From positions 1 to 52,036 of the forward strand of contig DWYX01000008.1 of the NCBI GenBank assembly GCA_019118465.1: DNA of 52,036 nt, written 5' to 3'. Origin of the DNA: Candidatus Limosilactobacillus faecipullorum. GTDB lineage: Bacteria > Bacillota > Bacilli > Lactobacillales > Lactobacillaceae. Of this stretch, positions 26,157-34,771 are shown piece after piece; position 1 is the stretch's first letter; each line of letters begins with the position of its first letter. Under the pieces are notes generated by a model, which was given only the letters and a program-made list of their open reading frames with translations, did no database searches and was not told where the DNA came from. The position numbers and the translations under genes were made by a program.

Positions 26157-26630
26157 TTAGTAATGCTTCATAACCCGTTCAATTTGCCGTTCTTGTTCCC
26201 GACGTTTAATGTCATTCCGCTTATCGTACTCATGCTTTCCTTTGGCCACCCCAATTAAAACCTTAGCGAAGCCGTGCTTTAAGTACATTTTTAGAGGAAC
26301 GATGGTAACTCCTTTCGTTGAAAGGGCTTCTCGTAACTTTTTTAATTCTTTTTTATGCAGGAGTAATTTCCGGTTCCGGAGGGGATCGTGGTTAAAGACA
26401 TTCCCGTTACTGTATTCAGTAATGTGGACATTCATCAACCACAATTCCCCATCATGAAACTGGGCATAACCATCTTTTAATTGGACCCGCCGTTCCCGGA
26501 CGGACTTAATTTCAGTCCCCGTTAACACTAACCCCGCCTCATAGGTATCCGTAACGGCATAGTCGTGCCGGGCTTTTTTATTTTGGGCCACTAAATTGGC
26601 ATCCAAAGCTGGTTTCTTTTTCTTTGCCAT
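26157..26630 (-). CDS. smpB: SsrA-binding protein
   Basis: RNA-binding protein of 157 aa that delivers tmRNA to stalled ribosomes. Family sequences are [58 protein letters not shown] and the basic C-terminal [24 protein letters not shown], which inserts into the mRNA channel. It follows rnr by 26 bases, the classical secG-rnr-smpB order; RNase R and SmpB work together in trans-translation. The tmRNA gene itself is not in this window. Confidence 0.97.
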   Translation of the reverse strand: MAKKKKPALDANLVAQNKKARHDYAVTDTYEAGLVLTGTEIKSVRERRVQLKDGYAQFHDGELWLMNVHITEYSNGNVFNHDPLRNRKLLLHKKELKKLREALSTKGVTIVPLKMYLKHGFAKVLIGVAKGKHEYDKRNDIKRREQERQIERVMKHY

Positions 26631-26656
26631 TTAAAACCCTCTTTTCTTTTGTCATG

Positions 26657-29023
26657 TTAGCGGTGGCGACGACGACGTTGGAACGGTTCCTTGTCACCTT
26701 TATGGCGGGTCTGACCTCGATTAATTTGATAACTATTCCGGTCTCCATTATCCCGCCGACGATCAGAGCTTCGGTGGTCATCCTGATTACGACGGTGACC
26801 ATTATTCCGGCCTCCGCGGCCTCGACCACCCCGCCGATCATCTTGGCGAGGAGCTCGGAGCTTCGTCACCGGTGCATCCCCAGGGTTAACCAGTTCAAAG
26901 TCGACTTCTCTTTGGTCCTTATCAACCCGCAGTAACTTCACCTTAACTGGTTGGCCAATTTGGAAAATGTGATGATTACGCCGCCCAACTAAGGCCATGT
27001 GCTTTTCGATGTATTCATAGAAGTCGTCTTGCATGACACTAATATGAATTAGACCTTCGACCGTGTTTTCAAGGGCCACAAAGAGACCAAATTTCATCAC
27101 GGAAGATACCACCGCATCAAAGGTTTCCCCAATATGGTCTTCCATGTATTCAGCCTTCTTCATACTGTCAACGTCCCGTTCAGTATCAATTCCCCGCCGT
27201 TCGGTCATTGAAGTGTGTTCAGCGACTTCTTTTAAGATCCCATCATACTTTGCCTTAGCTTCAGCCCCGGTTCCGTTTTCAGCGTACCAACGAATTAAAC
27301 GGTGGACCGTCGTATCAGGGTACCGCCGAATCGGGGAAGTAAAGTGAGTGTAATACTTGGCCCCTAAACCAAAGTGGCCGAGTTCTTCATCCGCGTACTT
27401 TGCTTGTTGCATACTCCGCAACATCATGACTTGCACCATTTGTTCTTCAGGTGTCCCGGCAACGTCTTTTAAGACTTTTTGGAGCATCTTAGGTGACGCA
27501 TCGTTTAAGTTCCCCTTCATTTGAATTCCGAAGACGGATAAGAATTCCGCAAAATTCTTGATCCGGTCTGCATCTGGAGTTTCGTGAATCCGGTAAAGAA
27601 ATGGCACGTGAAGCTTAAAGTAGTGTTCTGCTACCGTTTCGTTAGCCGCTAACATGAAGGATTCAATCATCCGTTCTGATAATCCCCGGTCACGGAGCTC
27701 AATATCGATTGGATGACCAAGATCATCAACGATAATCTTAGCTTCTGGAGCTTCGAAGTCAATTGCCCCCCGTTGGTGCCGGTGCTTGAGTAAGATTCGG
27801 TGAAGTTCGGCCATCGTTTCAAACATTGGCACTAATTCTCGGTACTCTTGCCGCGTCTTTTCATCGTGGACTTCAAGAATCTTATTAACTGCCTTGTAAG
27901 TCATCCGGGCATGGGAACGAATGACTGATGGGAAGATATCTTCCTTCACTACGTTCCCTTGAGGATCAATTTCCATTTCACAAGACATTGCTAGTCGTTC
28001 TTCATTGGGGTTTAACGAACAAATCCCGTTTGACAACCGCTTTGGCAACATTGGAACTACCCGATCGGTTAAGTAGACGGAAGTCCCCCGCCGATAAGCT
28101 TCTTGATCCAACGGAGTACCCGGCTTAACGTAATGCGAAACGTCAGCGATATGGACCCCTAGGTGGTAATTCCCGTTATCAAGCTTCCATGCCACGACGG
28201 CATCATCCAAGTCTTTAGATTCGATACTATCGATCGTAACTAATGGTTGATCCGTTAAATCCCGGCGGCCAACCTTTTCTTCTGGTAAGACGTGCAGAGG
28301 AATGGCGTTTGCTTGGTCAAGGGCTTCTTTAGGAAATTCGTGGGGAACATCATGGGCATAGATTACGGACAAAATATCAATCCCTGGTTCATCCTTATCC
28401 CCAATTACTTCGGTGACGGCTCCCGTCAAAATTTCTGGCGATTCGTCACTTGGATAAGAAGTAATCGTCGCGGTTACGACTTCATTATCTTGGGGATGCA
28501 AACCTTGATCCGTCACAAAGAAACGGAAGTTGGCTAACTTCTTATCCTTTAAGATAATTTCTCCAATAAATTTACCCATTGTTAGGTTCTTAAATTCCCC
28601 AACAACATGTTCATAATGGTGTTCTAGGATCTCCGTAACTTCCCCTTCGGGACCTTGTTCCTTCGTTGGGTCACCTACCCGGAGAATTTTTACTTTAACT
28701 TCATCCCCCGTTAAAGCATGGGCAGTGTGATCAGGGTTAACGTAAATATCGGGTAAGGTTTCATCATAAGCAACGAAACCAAAGCCCTTAGCGTTTCCAT
28801 GGAAAACCCCAACGATTTCTTGCTGCTGCGGGACAAGTTTAAATTCCCCTTGGTCAGTTACTTCAACCAGGTCTTCACGCTCCATTTGGGCTAAGGTCTG
28901 GATTAAAGGTTTAAAATCGTTAGCCGTTTCCTTTTTAATTAAGCGGCCAATTTTTTCGGCTGACAAACTGATCGTGGGATTAGTCCCCAAGACCTTTAAA
29001 ATTTGTTCCTTTAATTCTGTCAT
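26657..29023 (-). CDS. rnr: Ribonuclease R
   Basis: Processive 3'-5' exoribonuclease of 788 aa, active on structured RNA. The order is an N-terminal helix-turn-helix-like domain, cold-shock domains (about 70-220), the RNB catalytic core with DLDDAVVAWKLDNGNYHLGVHIADVSHYV and the acidic metal-binding residues, RRYPDTTVHRLIRW, and an S1 domain (about 625-705). The C-terminal 70 residues are rich in Arg, Gly, Asp and His, a basic tail that helps unwinding. I start at the ATG at 29023, seven bases after GAGGA. It lies between secG and smpB. Confidence 0.96.
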   Translation of the reverse strand: MTELKEQILKVLGTNPTISLSAEKIGRLIKKETANDFKPLIQTLAQMEREDLVEVTDQGEFKLVPQQQEIVGVFHGNAKGFGFVAYDETLPDIYVNPDHTAHALTGDEVKVKILRVGDPTKEQGPEGEVTEILEHHYEHVVGEFKNLTMGKFIGEIILKDKKLANFRFFVTDQGLHPQDNEVVTATITSYPSDESPEILTGAVTEVIGDKDEPGIDILSVIYAHDVPHEFPKEALDQANAIPLHVLPEEKVGRRDLTDQPLVTIDSIESKDLDDAVVAWKLDNGNYHLGVHIADVSHYVKPGTPLDQEAYRRGTSVYLTDRVVPMLPKRLSNGICSLNPNEERLAMSCEMEIDPQGNVVKEDIFPSVIRSHARMTYKAVNKILEVHDEKTRQEYRELVPMFETMAELHRILLKHRHQRGAIDFEAPEAKIIVDDLGHPIDIELRDRGLSERMIESFMLAANETVAEHYFKLHVPFLYRIHETPDADRIKNFAEFLSVFGIQMKGNLNDASPKMLQKVLKDVAGTPEEQMVQVMMLRSMQQAKYADEELGHFGLGAKYYTHFTSPIRRYPDTTVHRLIRWYAENGTGAEAKAKYDGILKEVAEHTSMTERRGIDTERDVDSMKKAEYMEDHIGETFDAVVSSVMKFGLFVALENTVEGLIHISVMQDDFYEYIEKHMALVGRRNHHIFQIGQPVKVKLLRVDKDQREVDFELVNPGDAPVTKLRAPRQDDRRGGRGRGGRNNGHRRNQDDHRSSDRRRDNGDRNSYQINRGQTRHKGDKEPFQRRRRHR

Positions 29024-29068
29024 CAAGTATTCCTCTCAATTATTCGTGTGCTGGAGAAAGTTAAATTG

Positions 29069-29101
29069 CAAAATAAAAGGCCATGGCACCTGCCACAGCC
29101 T
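29069..29101 (-). terminator. Terminator between secG and rnr
   Basis: GGCTGTGGCA and TGCCATGGCC pair (two G-U pairs) and the minus strand continues TTTTATTTT. Some read-through into rnr is likely since the genes form a known unit. Confidence 0.7.
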
Positions 29102-29137
29102 CTTCAATCAGTATTACTTTTTGTTCGCCGCGGTCGT

Positions 29138-29368
29138 CTAATGTGACGTGGTGTAAATGATCGCCAAAGCTAAAATAAAGAAGATCGCCCCAACGATGGT
29201 CGTTACAATCTGCATAACGGCTTCAAACCCCCGGGACTTCCGCCGGGAAAATAAATCTCCTGAACCACCGGTCAAGGCAGACATTGCATCGTTATCAGTT
29301 TTCGCTGGCTGCATCATTACGCAAGCAATTAAGACAACGCAGTCGATCAAGAAGAGGGTCATTAACAT
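29138..29368 (-). CDS. secG: Preprotein translocase subunit SecG
   Basis: Membrane protein of 76 aa, auxiliary part of the SecYEG channel. It has two membrane helices (about residues 2-20 and 54-75) around the conserved VMMQPAKTDNDAMSALTGGSGDLFSRRKSRGFE loop segments. I start at the ATG at 29368, which has AGGAGG with good spacing; a longer frame upstream runs through that ribosome site. SecA is encoded at 42803-45169 in the same window. Confidence 0.93.
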   Translation of the reverse strand: MLMTLFLIDCVVLIACVMMQPAKTDNDAMSALTGGSGDLFSRRKSRGFEAVMQIVTTIVGAIFFILALAIIYTTSH

Positions 29369-29455
29369 TGTTATTCCTCCTATTTTCAACCACAACATAT
29401 CTTTATGATCATAACATATTTCAACAAATTTGCCTACTTAGATTCCTTTAAATCT

Positions 29456-30451
29456 TTAGTCACTAATTTCTCTAAGGGTGGCCCCAGTTTTTAAACTTAC
29501 CGGAAGAACCGTGGAAGACGGGGTAAATTTACCACTGATTCGGTCGACCAATAATTGGACGGCATAGGTTGCCATTTGTTTAATTGGTTGGACAATGGTT
29601 GCTAATTCGGGAACCAACTCTTGAGTCGCCTGAGCACCATCATACCCGACAATTTGAAGTTGGGATGGCACCTGGTAACCTCGTTGACGAGCGATGCTTA
29701 AAATCCGCGCCGCATCAAGATCATTACTTGCAAAAATTCCATCAACATTTGGATGTTCATCAAACAAGCGGTTAAAGAGCTGATTACGGTCGGCTACCGT
29801 TTCATTATTTTTAACAGTGTAAGTATAGCTAACCAAGCCATTTTCTTTCATTGCATCTTCAAAGGCTTGTTCCCGCTTATTATCATGCCAATTTGAAGGG
29901 TTAACACTGTAAATATGAACAATGTGTTGGCACCCCCGTGCGATTAATGCTTCCGTTGCCATCCGGGCCCCAGCGTAATTATCTGACGCCACAACCGGAA
30001 TGTCATCCCGCAAAAAACGGTCCAACGCAACCACCGGTAAATTGGCATGTTGGTACTCTTCAAGATCATTATTATGAGTAGCAATAATTAAGCCATCAAC
30101 TTGATGGCCCATTAATTGTTGGAGATACCGTTCTTCTTTTGCGGAGTTATCTAAGGCATCACTAATCAGAACCTTATAACCACGCTGAAACAAAGCATCT
30201 TCCAAGTACACCGTTAGTTCACCAAAAAATGGATTAGCAACTGTCGGAACTAAAATTCCGATTAATTTAGTTTCTTGAGTATGCAACTGTTGGGCAATCA
30301 CATTGGGATGATAATTCAAATCCGCCATAGCTTGTTCAACCTTATGGATCGTCTTTTCACTCAAAGAACCCCGGCGATTAATCACACGAGACACTGTGGT
30401 TTTGGAGACACCGGCACGCTCTGCCACATCTTCCAGTTTTAACTTCTTCAT
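29456..30451 (-). CDS. LacI family transcription regulator, ScrR-like
   Basis: Regulator of 331 aa with a LacI-type helix-turn-helix (KLEDVAERAGVSKTTVSRVINRRG, residues 5-28) and hinge NYHPN, then a periplasmic-binding-like sugar domain (ILVPTVANPFFGELT, VDGLIIATHN, GCQHIVHI, NVDGIFASND, IVGYDGAQ, ATIVQPIKQMA). The wording of the binding domain is close to ScrR, the sucrose operon repressor, and the next gene upstream is a fructokinase. It could instead belong to the related ribose or fructose group. An extended -10 (TGGTATAAT on the minus strand) lies about 40 bases upstream. Confidence 0.85.
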   Translation of the reverse strand: MKKLKLEDVAERAGVSKTTVSRVINRRGSLSEKTIHKVEQAMADLNYHPNVIAQQLHTQETKLIGILVPTVANPFFGELTVYLEDALFQRGYKVLISDALDNSAKEERYLQQLMGHQVDGLIIATHNNDLEEYQHANLPVVALDRFLRDDIPVVASDNYAGARMATEALIARGCQHIVHIYSVNPSNWHDNKREQAFEDAMKENGLVSYTYTVKNNETVADRNQLFNRLFDEHPNVDGIFASNDLDAARILSIARQRGYQVPSQLQIVGYDGAQATQELVPELATIVQPIKQMATYAVQLLVDRISGKFTPSSTVLPVSLKTGATLREISD

Positions 30452-30483
30452 GGGCTTCTTCCCTTACTAAGATAATTAATTCC

Positions 30484-30492
30484 ATTATACCA
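30484..30492 (-). promoter_or_regulatory. Extended -10 of the LacI-type gene
   Basis: TGGTATAAT on the minus strand, 33 bases before the start codon. The -35 is weak. Confidence 0.45.
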
Positions 30493-30535
30493 TGCTTAAT
30501 AAAGAGCGTGGTGAAACATTTTATTAGTTATGAGC

Positions 30536-30597
30536 ACAAGAAAAGCCACCTTGGATAATAAGCGACTTATCGTTAATTAATCATCAAGATGGCTTTC
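30536..30597 (-). terminator. Terminator of the fructokinase gene
   Basis: AAAGCCA-C-CTTG (30542-30553) pairs with CAAG-A-TGGCTTT (30585-30596) and the minus strand continues TTCTTG. Confidence 0.6.
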
Positions 30598-30654
30598 GAT
30601 TTTAATTGATTACGTAAGTTCAAGGACTCAACCCCGAAACTAACTTAGTTCAAC

Positions 30655-30779
30655 ATGTTCTAGGCGATATTGTGCGCAATCTAGCTTTGTTTGCGGAATC
30701 TGCACGCTAGATTGAGACTAGCTAAAACTAGTCGCTACGTCGGTCCTACTTATCATCGCAGGATTTTTGGCAAAACCTT
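30655..30779 (-). repeat. Intergenic repeat family 1, copy B
   Basis: Begins immediately after the fructokinase stop codon. The minus strand reads AAAGGTTTTGCCAAAAATCC, TGCGATGATAAG, then TTTTAGCTAGTCTCAA and AGATTCCGCAAACAAAGCTAG. Confidence 0.65.
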
Positions 30780-31655
30780 TTAATTTTCATACGCCCTCAA
30801 AGCTAAGGCGAAGTTACCGACGGTGGCGGAACCATTGTTCTTGGCTAATGGCATTACGATGTACTTGTCAAGATCACCAACTTCAACATAGTCGTTTAAA
30901 AGTTCCTTGAATTGGGGCCGAACCTTCTTCAAGAATTCTTCGCTGACAACCCCACCACCAAAGATAATCTTCGCTGGCCGGAACATTAAAGTGGTGTCAA
31001 GGGCAGCTTGGGCAACGTAGTAAGCCATAATGTCCCAAACGTGATCCGTCAATGGTACATCTTGGCCCTTCTTCCCTGTCCGGGCTTCAAAGGTTGGTCC
31101 GGCAACTAACCCTTCAAGGCAGTCACCATGGAATGGGCAAATCCCCTTAAAGTCAAGGTCATCTGGGTGGCGCTTCAAACGAATGTGACCCATTTCAGTG
31201 TGGCCCATGTCACCAACAAACTTACCATCAATGACGGCACCAGCACCGACTCCGGTCCCAATCGTGTAGTAAACCAAAGAGTTCAACTTTTGGTTAAAGA
31301 GAGTTGATAAAACATATTCTCCAAATGCAGAACCGTTAACGTCGGTCGTCCAGTAAATTGGTAAGTCAAATTCCTTCTTTAAAGCTCCAACAAAGTCAAC
31401 GTTTGACCAACCTGGCTTTGGAGTATTGGTAATGTAACCATACTTTGGTGAATTATGACGAATTTCAATCGGTCCAAAGGAAGCAACAGAAATGGCCTTC
31501 AAATCTGGGAACTTCTTAAAGTAATCAATCGTCTTTTGTAAAGTTTCTGCTGGAGTCGTAGTTGGAAAGTGAACACTGTCCATAATCCGGTAATCTTCAT
31601 TTCCGACTGCACAAACAAACTTCGTTCCACCTGCTTCAACACTACCTAGTAACAT
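30780..31655 (-). CDS. ROK family fructokinase
   Basis: Sugar kinase of 291 aa of the zinc-containing ROK fructokinase group, forming fructose-6-phosphate. Visible are the ATP loop GSVEAGGTKFVCAVG, GPIEIR, the catalytic TDVNGSAFGEY (Asp), TIGTGVGAGAV and the zinc site GHIRLKRHPDD-CPFHGDCLEGL (one His and three Cys). It precedes the ScrR-like regulator and follows pgi on the same strand, so fructose phosphorylation and isomerisation are encoded side by side. A 16-base motif resembling a cre or LacI operator lies just upstream (31681-31696). Confidence 0.92.
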   Translation of the reverse strand: MLLGSVEAGGTKFVCAVGNEDYRIMDSVHFPTTTPAETLQKTIDYFKKFPDLKAISVASFGPIEIRHNSPKYGYITNTPKPGWSNVDFVGALKKEFDLPIYWTTDVNGSAFGEYVLSTLFNQKLNSLVYYTIGTGVGAGAVIDGKFVGDMGHTEMGHIRLKRHPDDLDFKGICPFHGDCLEGLVAGPTFEARTGKKGQDVPLTDHVWDIMAYYVAQAALDTTLMFRPAKIIFGGGVVSEEFLKKVRPQFKELLNDYVEVGDLDKYIVMPLAKNNGSATVGNFALALRAYEN

Positions 31656-31680
31656 GTTTATCGCTCCTTTTTAATCAACG

Positions 31681-31696
31681 TTGTAACCGCTTAACA
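31681..31696 (-). promoter_or_regulatory. Operator-like motif upstream of fructokinase
   Basis: The minus strand reads TGTTAAGCGGTTACAA. It shares TAAGCGGTT with a site upstream of pgi and is close to catabolite responsive elements, but with one extra base between the half-sites. Confidence 0.4.
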
Positions 31697-31711
31697 CATT
31701 TTTTTTGGAAA

Positions 31712-31741
31712 TTAACCGCCCGGCCGCAACCAGGCGGTTAA
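31712..31741 (-). terminator. Terminator of pgi
   Basis: TTAACCGCC (31712-31720) pairs with GGCGGTTAA (31733-31741). The T tail is short, so termination may be partial. Confidence 0.55.
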
Positions 31742-31754
31742 TCCTTAGACTTAA

Positions 31755-33113
31755 CTACTTGTTTTCTGTCATTTCCTTGCGAAGTCGGTCGCCAACTTCT
31801 TCAAAACCAGGCTTTCCAAGCAAACCAAACATGTTGGTCTTGTAAGCTTCAACCCCTGGTTGGTTGAATGGGTTAATTCCGTTCAAGTAACCAGAAATTG
31901 CAATGGCAACTTCAAACCAGTAAATCAAGTAACCTAAAGTAAAGGCATCTTCCTTATCAATGTGAACCGTCATTACTGGAACCCCACCAGTTGTGTGGGC
32001 TGCGACTACGGCTTCATAAGCCTTCGTGTTAACCCAATCCATGTTCTTGCCTTGGAGATATTCAAGTCCATCAAGGTTAGAGTCAGCCGTTGGAATCGTC
32101 ATATCATGGTTTGGCGTATCTAACTTAACCACCGTTTCCATTAAGTTCCGACGCCCTTCTTGGATGTATTGGCCCAAGGAGTGAAGGTCAGTCGTAAAGT
32201 TGGCGCTTGATGGGTAAATGCCTTTTTGGTCCTTCCCTTCAGATTCACCAGCTAATTGCTTCCACCATTCTGCAAACATAGTCATGTTTGGTTCGTAGTT
32301 TTCTAACAATTCAGTAGTGTAACCCTTCCGGTAAAGAATATTCCGGTAAGCAGCGTATTGGTAAGCTTCGTTCTTAGTCAAATCAGCATCCGTGTAAGTA
32401 TCTTCAGCGGCCTTAGCCCCAGCCATCAATTGGTCGATGTCAGCGCCAGAAGCTGCAATCGGCAAAAGTCCAACAGCCGTCAAAACAGAGTAACGACCAC
32501 CAACGCCATCAGGAATAACGAAGGTTTCCCAACCAGCAGCGTCAGCTTCGGTCTTCAAAGCCCCCCGCTTGCGGTCAGTCGTTGCGTAAATCCGCTTGTT
32601 AGCTTCGGCTTCGCCATACTTCTTGATCAATAATTCCTTAAAGATCCGGAAAGCAATTGAAGGTTCCGTCGTCGTCCCAGACTTAGAAATAACGTTAACT
32701 GAGAAGTCGCGGTCGCCAATCACCTTGATCAAGTCGTAGACGTAAGAACTTGAAAGCGAGTTACCAGCAAAGAGAACCAATGGTGCCTTCCGATCTTCCG
32801 CCGTTTCAGCTTGGTAGAAGCTCTTGTGTAAGAAGTCAATGGCCATCCGAGCTCCTAAGTATGAGCCCCCAATCCCGATAACAACTAATACATCAGAATC
32901 AGATTGGATCTTCTTAGCAGCGGCCTTGATCCGGTCAAATTCTTCCTTATCATAATCCGTTGGTAAGTGTAACCAATCACGGAAGTCAGCACCAGCACCC
33001 GTGCCTTGACGAAGTTGTTCGTCAGCAGCGTTTACCATGGCTTGCATTTCACCTAATTCGTTTGGTTGAACGAACTTCTTTAATGCGGAACTGTCAAATG
33101 ATACGTGAGCCAT
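31755..33113 (-). CDS. pgi: Glucose-6-phosphate isomerase
   Basis: Glycolytic enzyme of 452 aa interconverting glucose-6-phosphate and fructose-6-phosphate. Family sequences include [63 protein letters not shown] and [14 protein letters not shown] with the catalytic Lys. Length and domain order are those of the Firmicutes enzyme. A good promoter lies 50-80 bases upstream, and a catabolite-type site at 33250. It sits upstream of the fructokinase on the same strand. Confidence 0.97.
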   Translation of the reverse strand: MAHVSFDSSALKKFVQPNELGEMQAMVNAADEQLRQGTGAGADFRDWLHLPTDYDKEEFDRIKAAAKKIQSDSDVLVVIGIGGSYLGARMAIDFLHKSFYQAETAEDRKAPLVLFAGNSLSSSYVYDLIKVIGDRDFSVNVISKSGTTTEPSIAFRIFKELLIKKYGEAEANKRIYATTDRKRGALKTEADAAGWETFVIPDGVGGRYSVLTAVGLLPIAASGADIDQLMAGAKAAEDTYTDADLTKNEAYQYAAYRNILYRKGYTTELLENYEPNMTMFAEWWKQLAGESEGKDQKGIYPSSANFTTDLHSLGQYIQEGRRNLMETVVKLDTPNHDMTIPTADSNLDGLEYLQGKNMDWVNTKAYEAVVAAHTTGGVPVMTVHIDKEDAFTLGYLIYWFEVAIAISGYLNGINPFNQPGVEAYKTNMFGLLGKPGFEEVGDRLRKEMTENK

Positions 33114-33163
33114 TAATAAAACCTCTTTCTTCTAACAAAATCATTCTTAACTGTCTAGTAAAG

Positions 33164-33192
33164 ATGATAGGCGTTTGTGAACTCGTTTTCAA
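33164..33192 (-). promoter_or_regulatory. pgi promoter
   Basis: On the minus strand TTGAAA (33187-33192), a 17-base spacer and TATCAT (33164-33169). Confidence 0.65.
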
Positions 33193-33249
33193 CAGCTAAA
33201 TTCAAGCATCGCGCCTACTAGGATTAGAAACCGGTGTTTTAAAAGCTAT

Positions 33250-33263
33250 TGTAAGCGGTTTCT
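33250..33263 (+). promoter_or_regulatory. Catabolite responsive element-like site
   Basis: TGTAAGCGGTTTCT fits TGWAANCGNTNNCW at every position. It lies between divergent pgi and clpP. AGAAACCG (from 33228) and CGGTTTCT also form an inverted repeat around it, and a TCAACCGGTTGA palindrome lies nearby at about 33303. The 362-bp gap also holds both promoters and nothing else. Confidence 0.55.
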
Positions 33264-33390
33264 TTAATTAACGACTATAATATATATTACTTTTATCTAC
33301 ATGTCAACCGGTTGAAAGAATAAATTTAAAAAGCCGCCCATTCTAAGAAAATTATTTTCCCCGCAGCCAAAGTAAAAAGTGAATAAATCA

Positions 33391-33420
33391 TTTGACCTTT
33401 TTTGACCTATAGAGTAAACT
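33391..33420 (+). promoter_or_regulatory. CtsR operator overlapping the clpP promoter
   Basis: TTTGACC-TTT-TTTGACC (33391-33407) is the exact inverse of the CtsR heptad repeat GGTCAAA-N3-GGTCAAA. The first TTGACC also serves as -35 with TAAACT (33415-33420) 17 bases on. Confidence 0.88.
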
Positions 33421-33475
33421 GTTCATATCAGTTAGCAAAGCTTGCTAATTACTGCTAATTAAGGAGGCACATGGT

Positions 33476-34066
33476 ATGAACTTAGTACCGACTGTCATTG
33501 AACAATCCTCACGTGGGGAACGTGCTTATGACATTTACTCACGGCTTCTTAAGGACCGGATCATTATGGTTTCTGGCCCAATTGAAGACAACATGGCGAA
33601 CTCAATTGTTGCGCAATTACTATTCTTAGACGCGCAAGATTCAACCAAAGATATTTACATGTACATTAACTCTCCTGGTGGTGTTGTTACCTCTGGGATG
33701 GCAATTTACGACACGATGAATTTCATTAAGTCTGATGTTCAAACGATCGTGATCGGAATGGCAGCCTCAATGGCTAGTGTTCTGGTATCATCTGGGGCTA
33801 AGGGTAAGCGGTTTGGTTTACCACACTCCACGGTCATGATTCACCAACCTTCTGGTGGCGCTCAAGGGCAACAAACTGAAATCCAAATTGCTGCTGAAGA
33901 AATTTTGAAGACCCGGAAGATGATCAACGAAATCTTAGCTAAGAATTCTGGTCAAACCTTCGAAAAGGTCCAACAAGATACTGAACGGGATAATTACATG
34001 ACTGCTCAAGAAGCCGTTGATTACGGTCTGCTTGACGGGATCATGGACAATAGTCAACTTAAATAA
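33476..34066 (+). CDS. clpP: ATP-dependent Clp protease proteolytic subunit
   Basis: Serine protease of 196 aa forming the tetradecameric Clp chamber. The catalytic triad is visible: Ser in [14 protein letters not shown] (about 98), His in [12 protein letters not shown] (about 123) and Asp in [18 protein letters not shown] (about 172). The ATG follows AAGGAGG. The CtsR operator over the promoter predicts heat and protein-stress induction; ctsR itself is elsewhere. The gene is monocistronic, with a terminator right after. Confidence 0.98.
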   Translation: MNLVPTVIEQSSRGERAYDIYSRLLKDRIIMVSGPIEDNMANSIVAQLLFLDAQDSTKDIYMYINSPGGVVTSGMAIYDTMNFIKSDVQTIVIGMAASMASVLVSSGAKGKRFGLPHSTVMIHQPSGGAQGQQTEIQIAAEEILKTRKMINEILAKNSGQTFEKVQQDTERDNYMTAQEAVDYGLLDGIMDNSQLK

Positions 34067-34075
34067 AGTAAAATA

Positions 34076-34104
34076 AAAAGGATCGGCAAATGCCGATCTT
34101 TTTT
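34076..34104 (+). terminator. clpP terminator
   Basis: GATCGGCA (34081-34088) pairs with TGCCGATC (34091-34098) followed by TTTTTT. Confidence 0.85.
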
Positions 34105-34106
34105 AT

Positions 34107-34759
34107 TTTAACCAATTCACCTAAAGCAAGGGTAAATGCCAATAGCAGCTTGTTGATCCTGTTGCTGGGTAACTTTTAAGTCAATCATCGGAATTAGATA
34201 GTTTACTTCATCAGCGGCATGGTCACCAACTGCGCTCACCCCAACCAATCTGGTCATTTTCTCCCGCCTTTAAGCTTCCGTATTTCGAAGCTTGGCGGCA
34301 TATTTGATAATTTTTATCTTCAACGACTTGGTCGAAATTAATCCCGGCTAAAGCAACCTTAAGAAAACTAAAGGTTGCTTGGCCAATTATTTGATACTTA
34401 TTAGGTCTACTTCTTTTCACATCAGATAATCAAAGAGATATCGCTCTTCAAATTGTGCAACTGGGGTTAAGTCGGATTCTGGTCTTGATACGATATCGCC
34501 AACCGCATGAACCCCTAGAACATTAGTCATCAGATGCTCGTTAACGCTTATCCCATAGCGGTCAATTTTAATGCCACCCCGTTCGAAGTGAAGCTGATCA
34601 AGGCTTGGGCGGCGTTCCGTGGCTCCAATTACATAATCAGTTAGGAAAGGGCCGTGATCCGTTTGGACAATCACCCCACCATCAGTCGGTTCGATAGCTT
34701 CTGGCGTTAATTCAAACCGAATTCCCTGAGCTAATCAGAATTTCATCATAACGTGGCAT
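34107..34759 (-). pseudogene. Decayed glutathione reductase-type disulfide reductase
   Basis: The remains of a pyridine nucleotide-disulfide oxidoreductase. The start is intact (ATG at 34759 behind GGAGAAATT, giving MPRYDEILISSG), but then about 200 codons of the FAD/NADPH part are missing and the frame stops. The second half is legible as FELTPEAIEPTDGGVIVQTD, DYVIGATERRPSLDQL and TNVLGVHAVGDI, then after another interruption LVGVSAVGDHAADEVNYLIP and ALGELVK in different frames. So one large deletion and at least two frameshifts are present. The gene has no function as a reductase now. Its end abuts the clpP terminator. Confidence 0.85.
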
Positions 34760-34771
34760 CTTAATTTCTCC

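Larger units (their letters stand above)
30452..30779. other. 328-bp gap: promoter, terminator and repeat
   Basis: It holds the extended -10 of the lacI-type gene (TATAAT at 30484-30489 on the minus strand), the terminator of the fructokinase gene (30536-30597) and copy B of repeat family 1 (30655-30779). No reading frame is supported. Confidence 0.6.

Noticed and set aside
26657-26870. Repetitive CGACGG/CCGCC-rich stretch as a possible CRISPR or tandem repeat array
   Set aside because: It encodes the Arg/Gly-rich basic tail of RNase R in frame; no spacer-repeat periodicity.
33303-33316. TCAACCGGTTGA palindrome between pgi and clpP as a separate operator
   Set aside because: It is short, single and lies at no informative distance from either promoter; mentioned only with the cre-like site.
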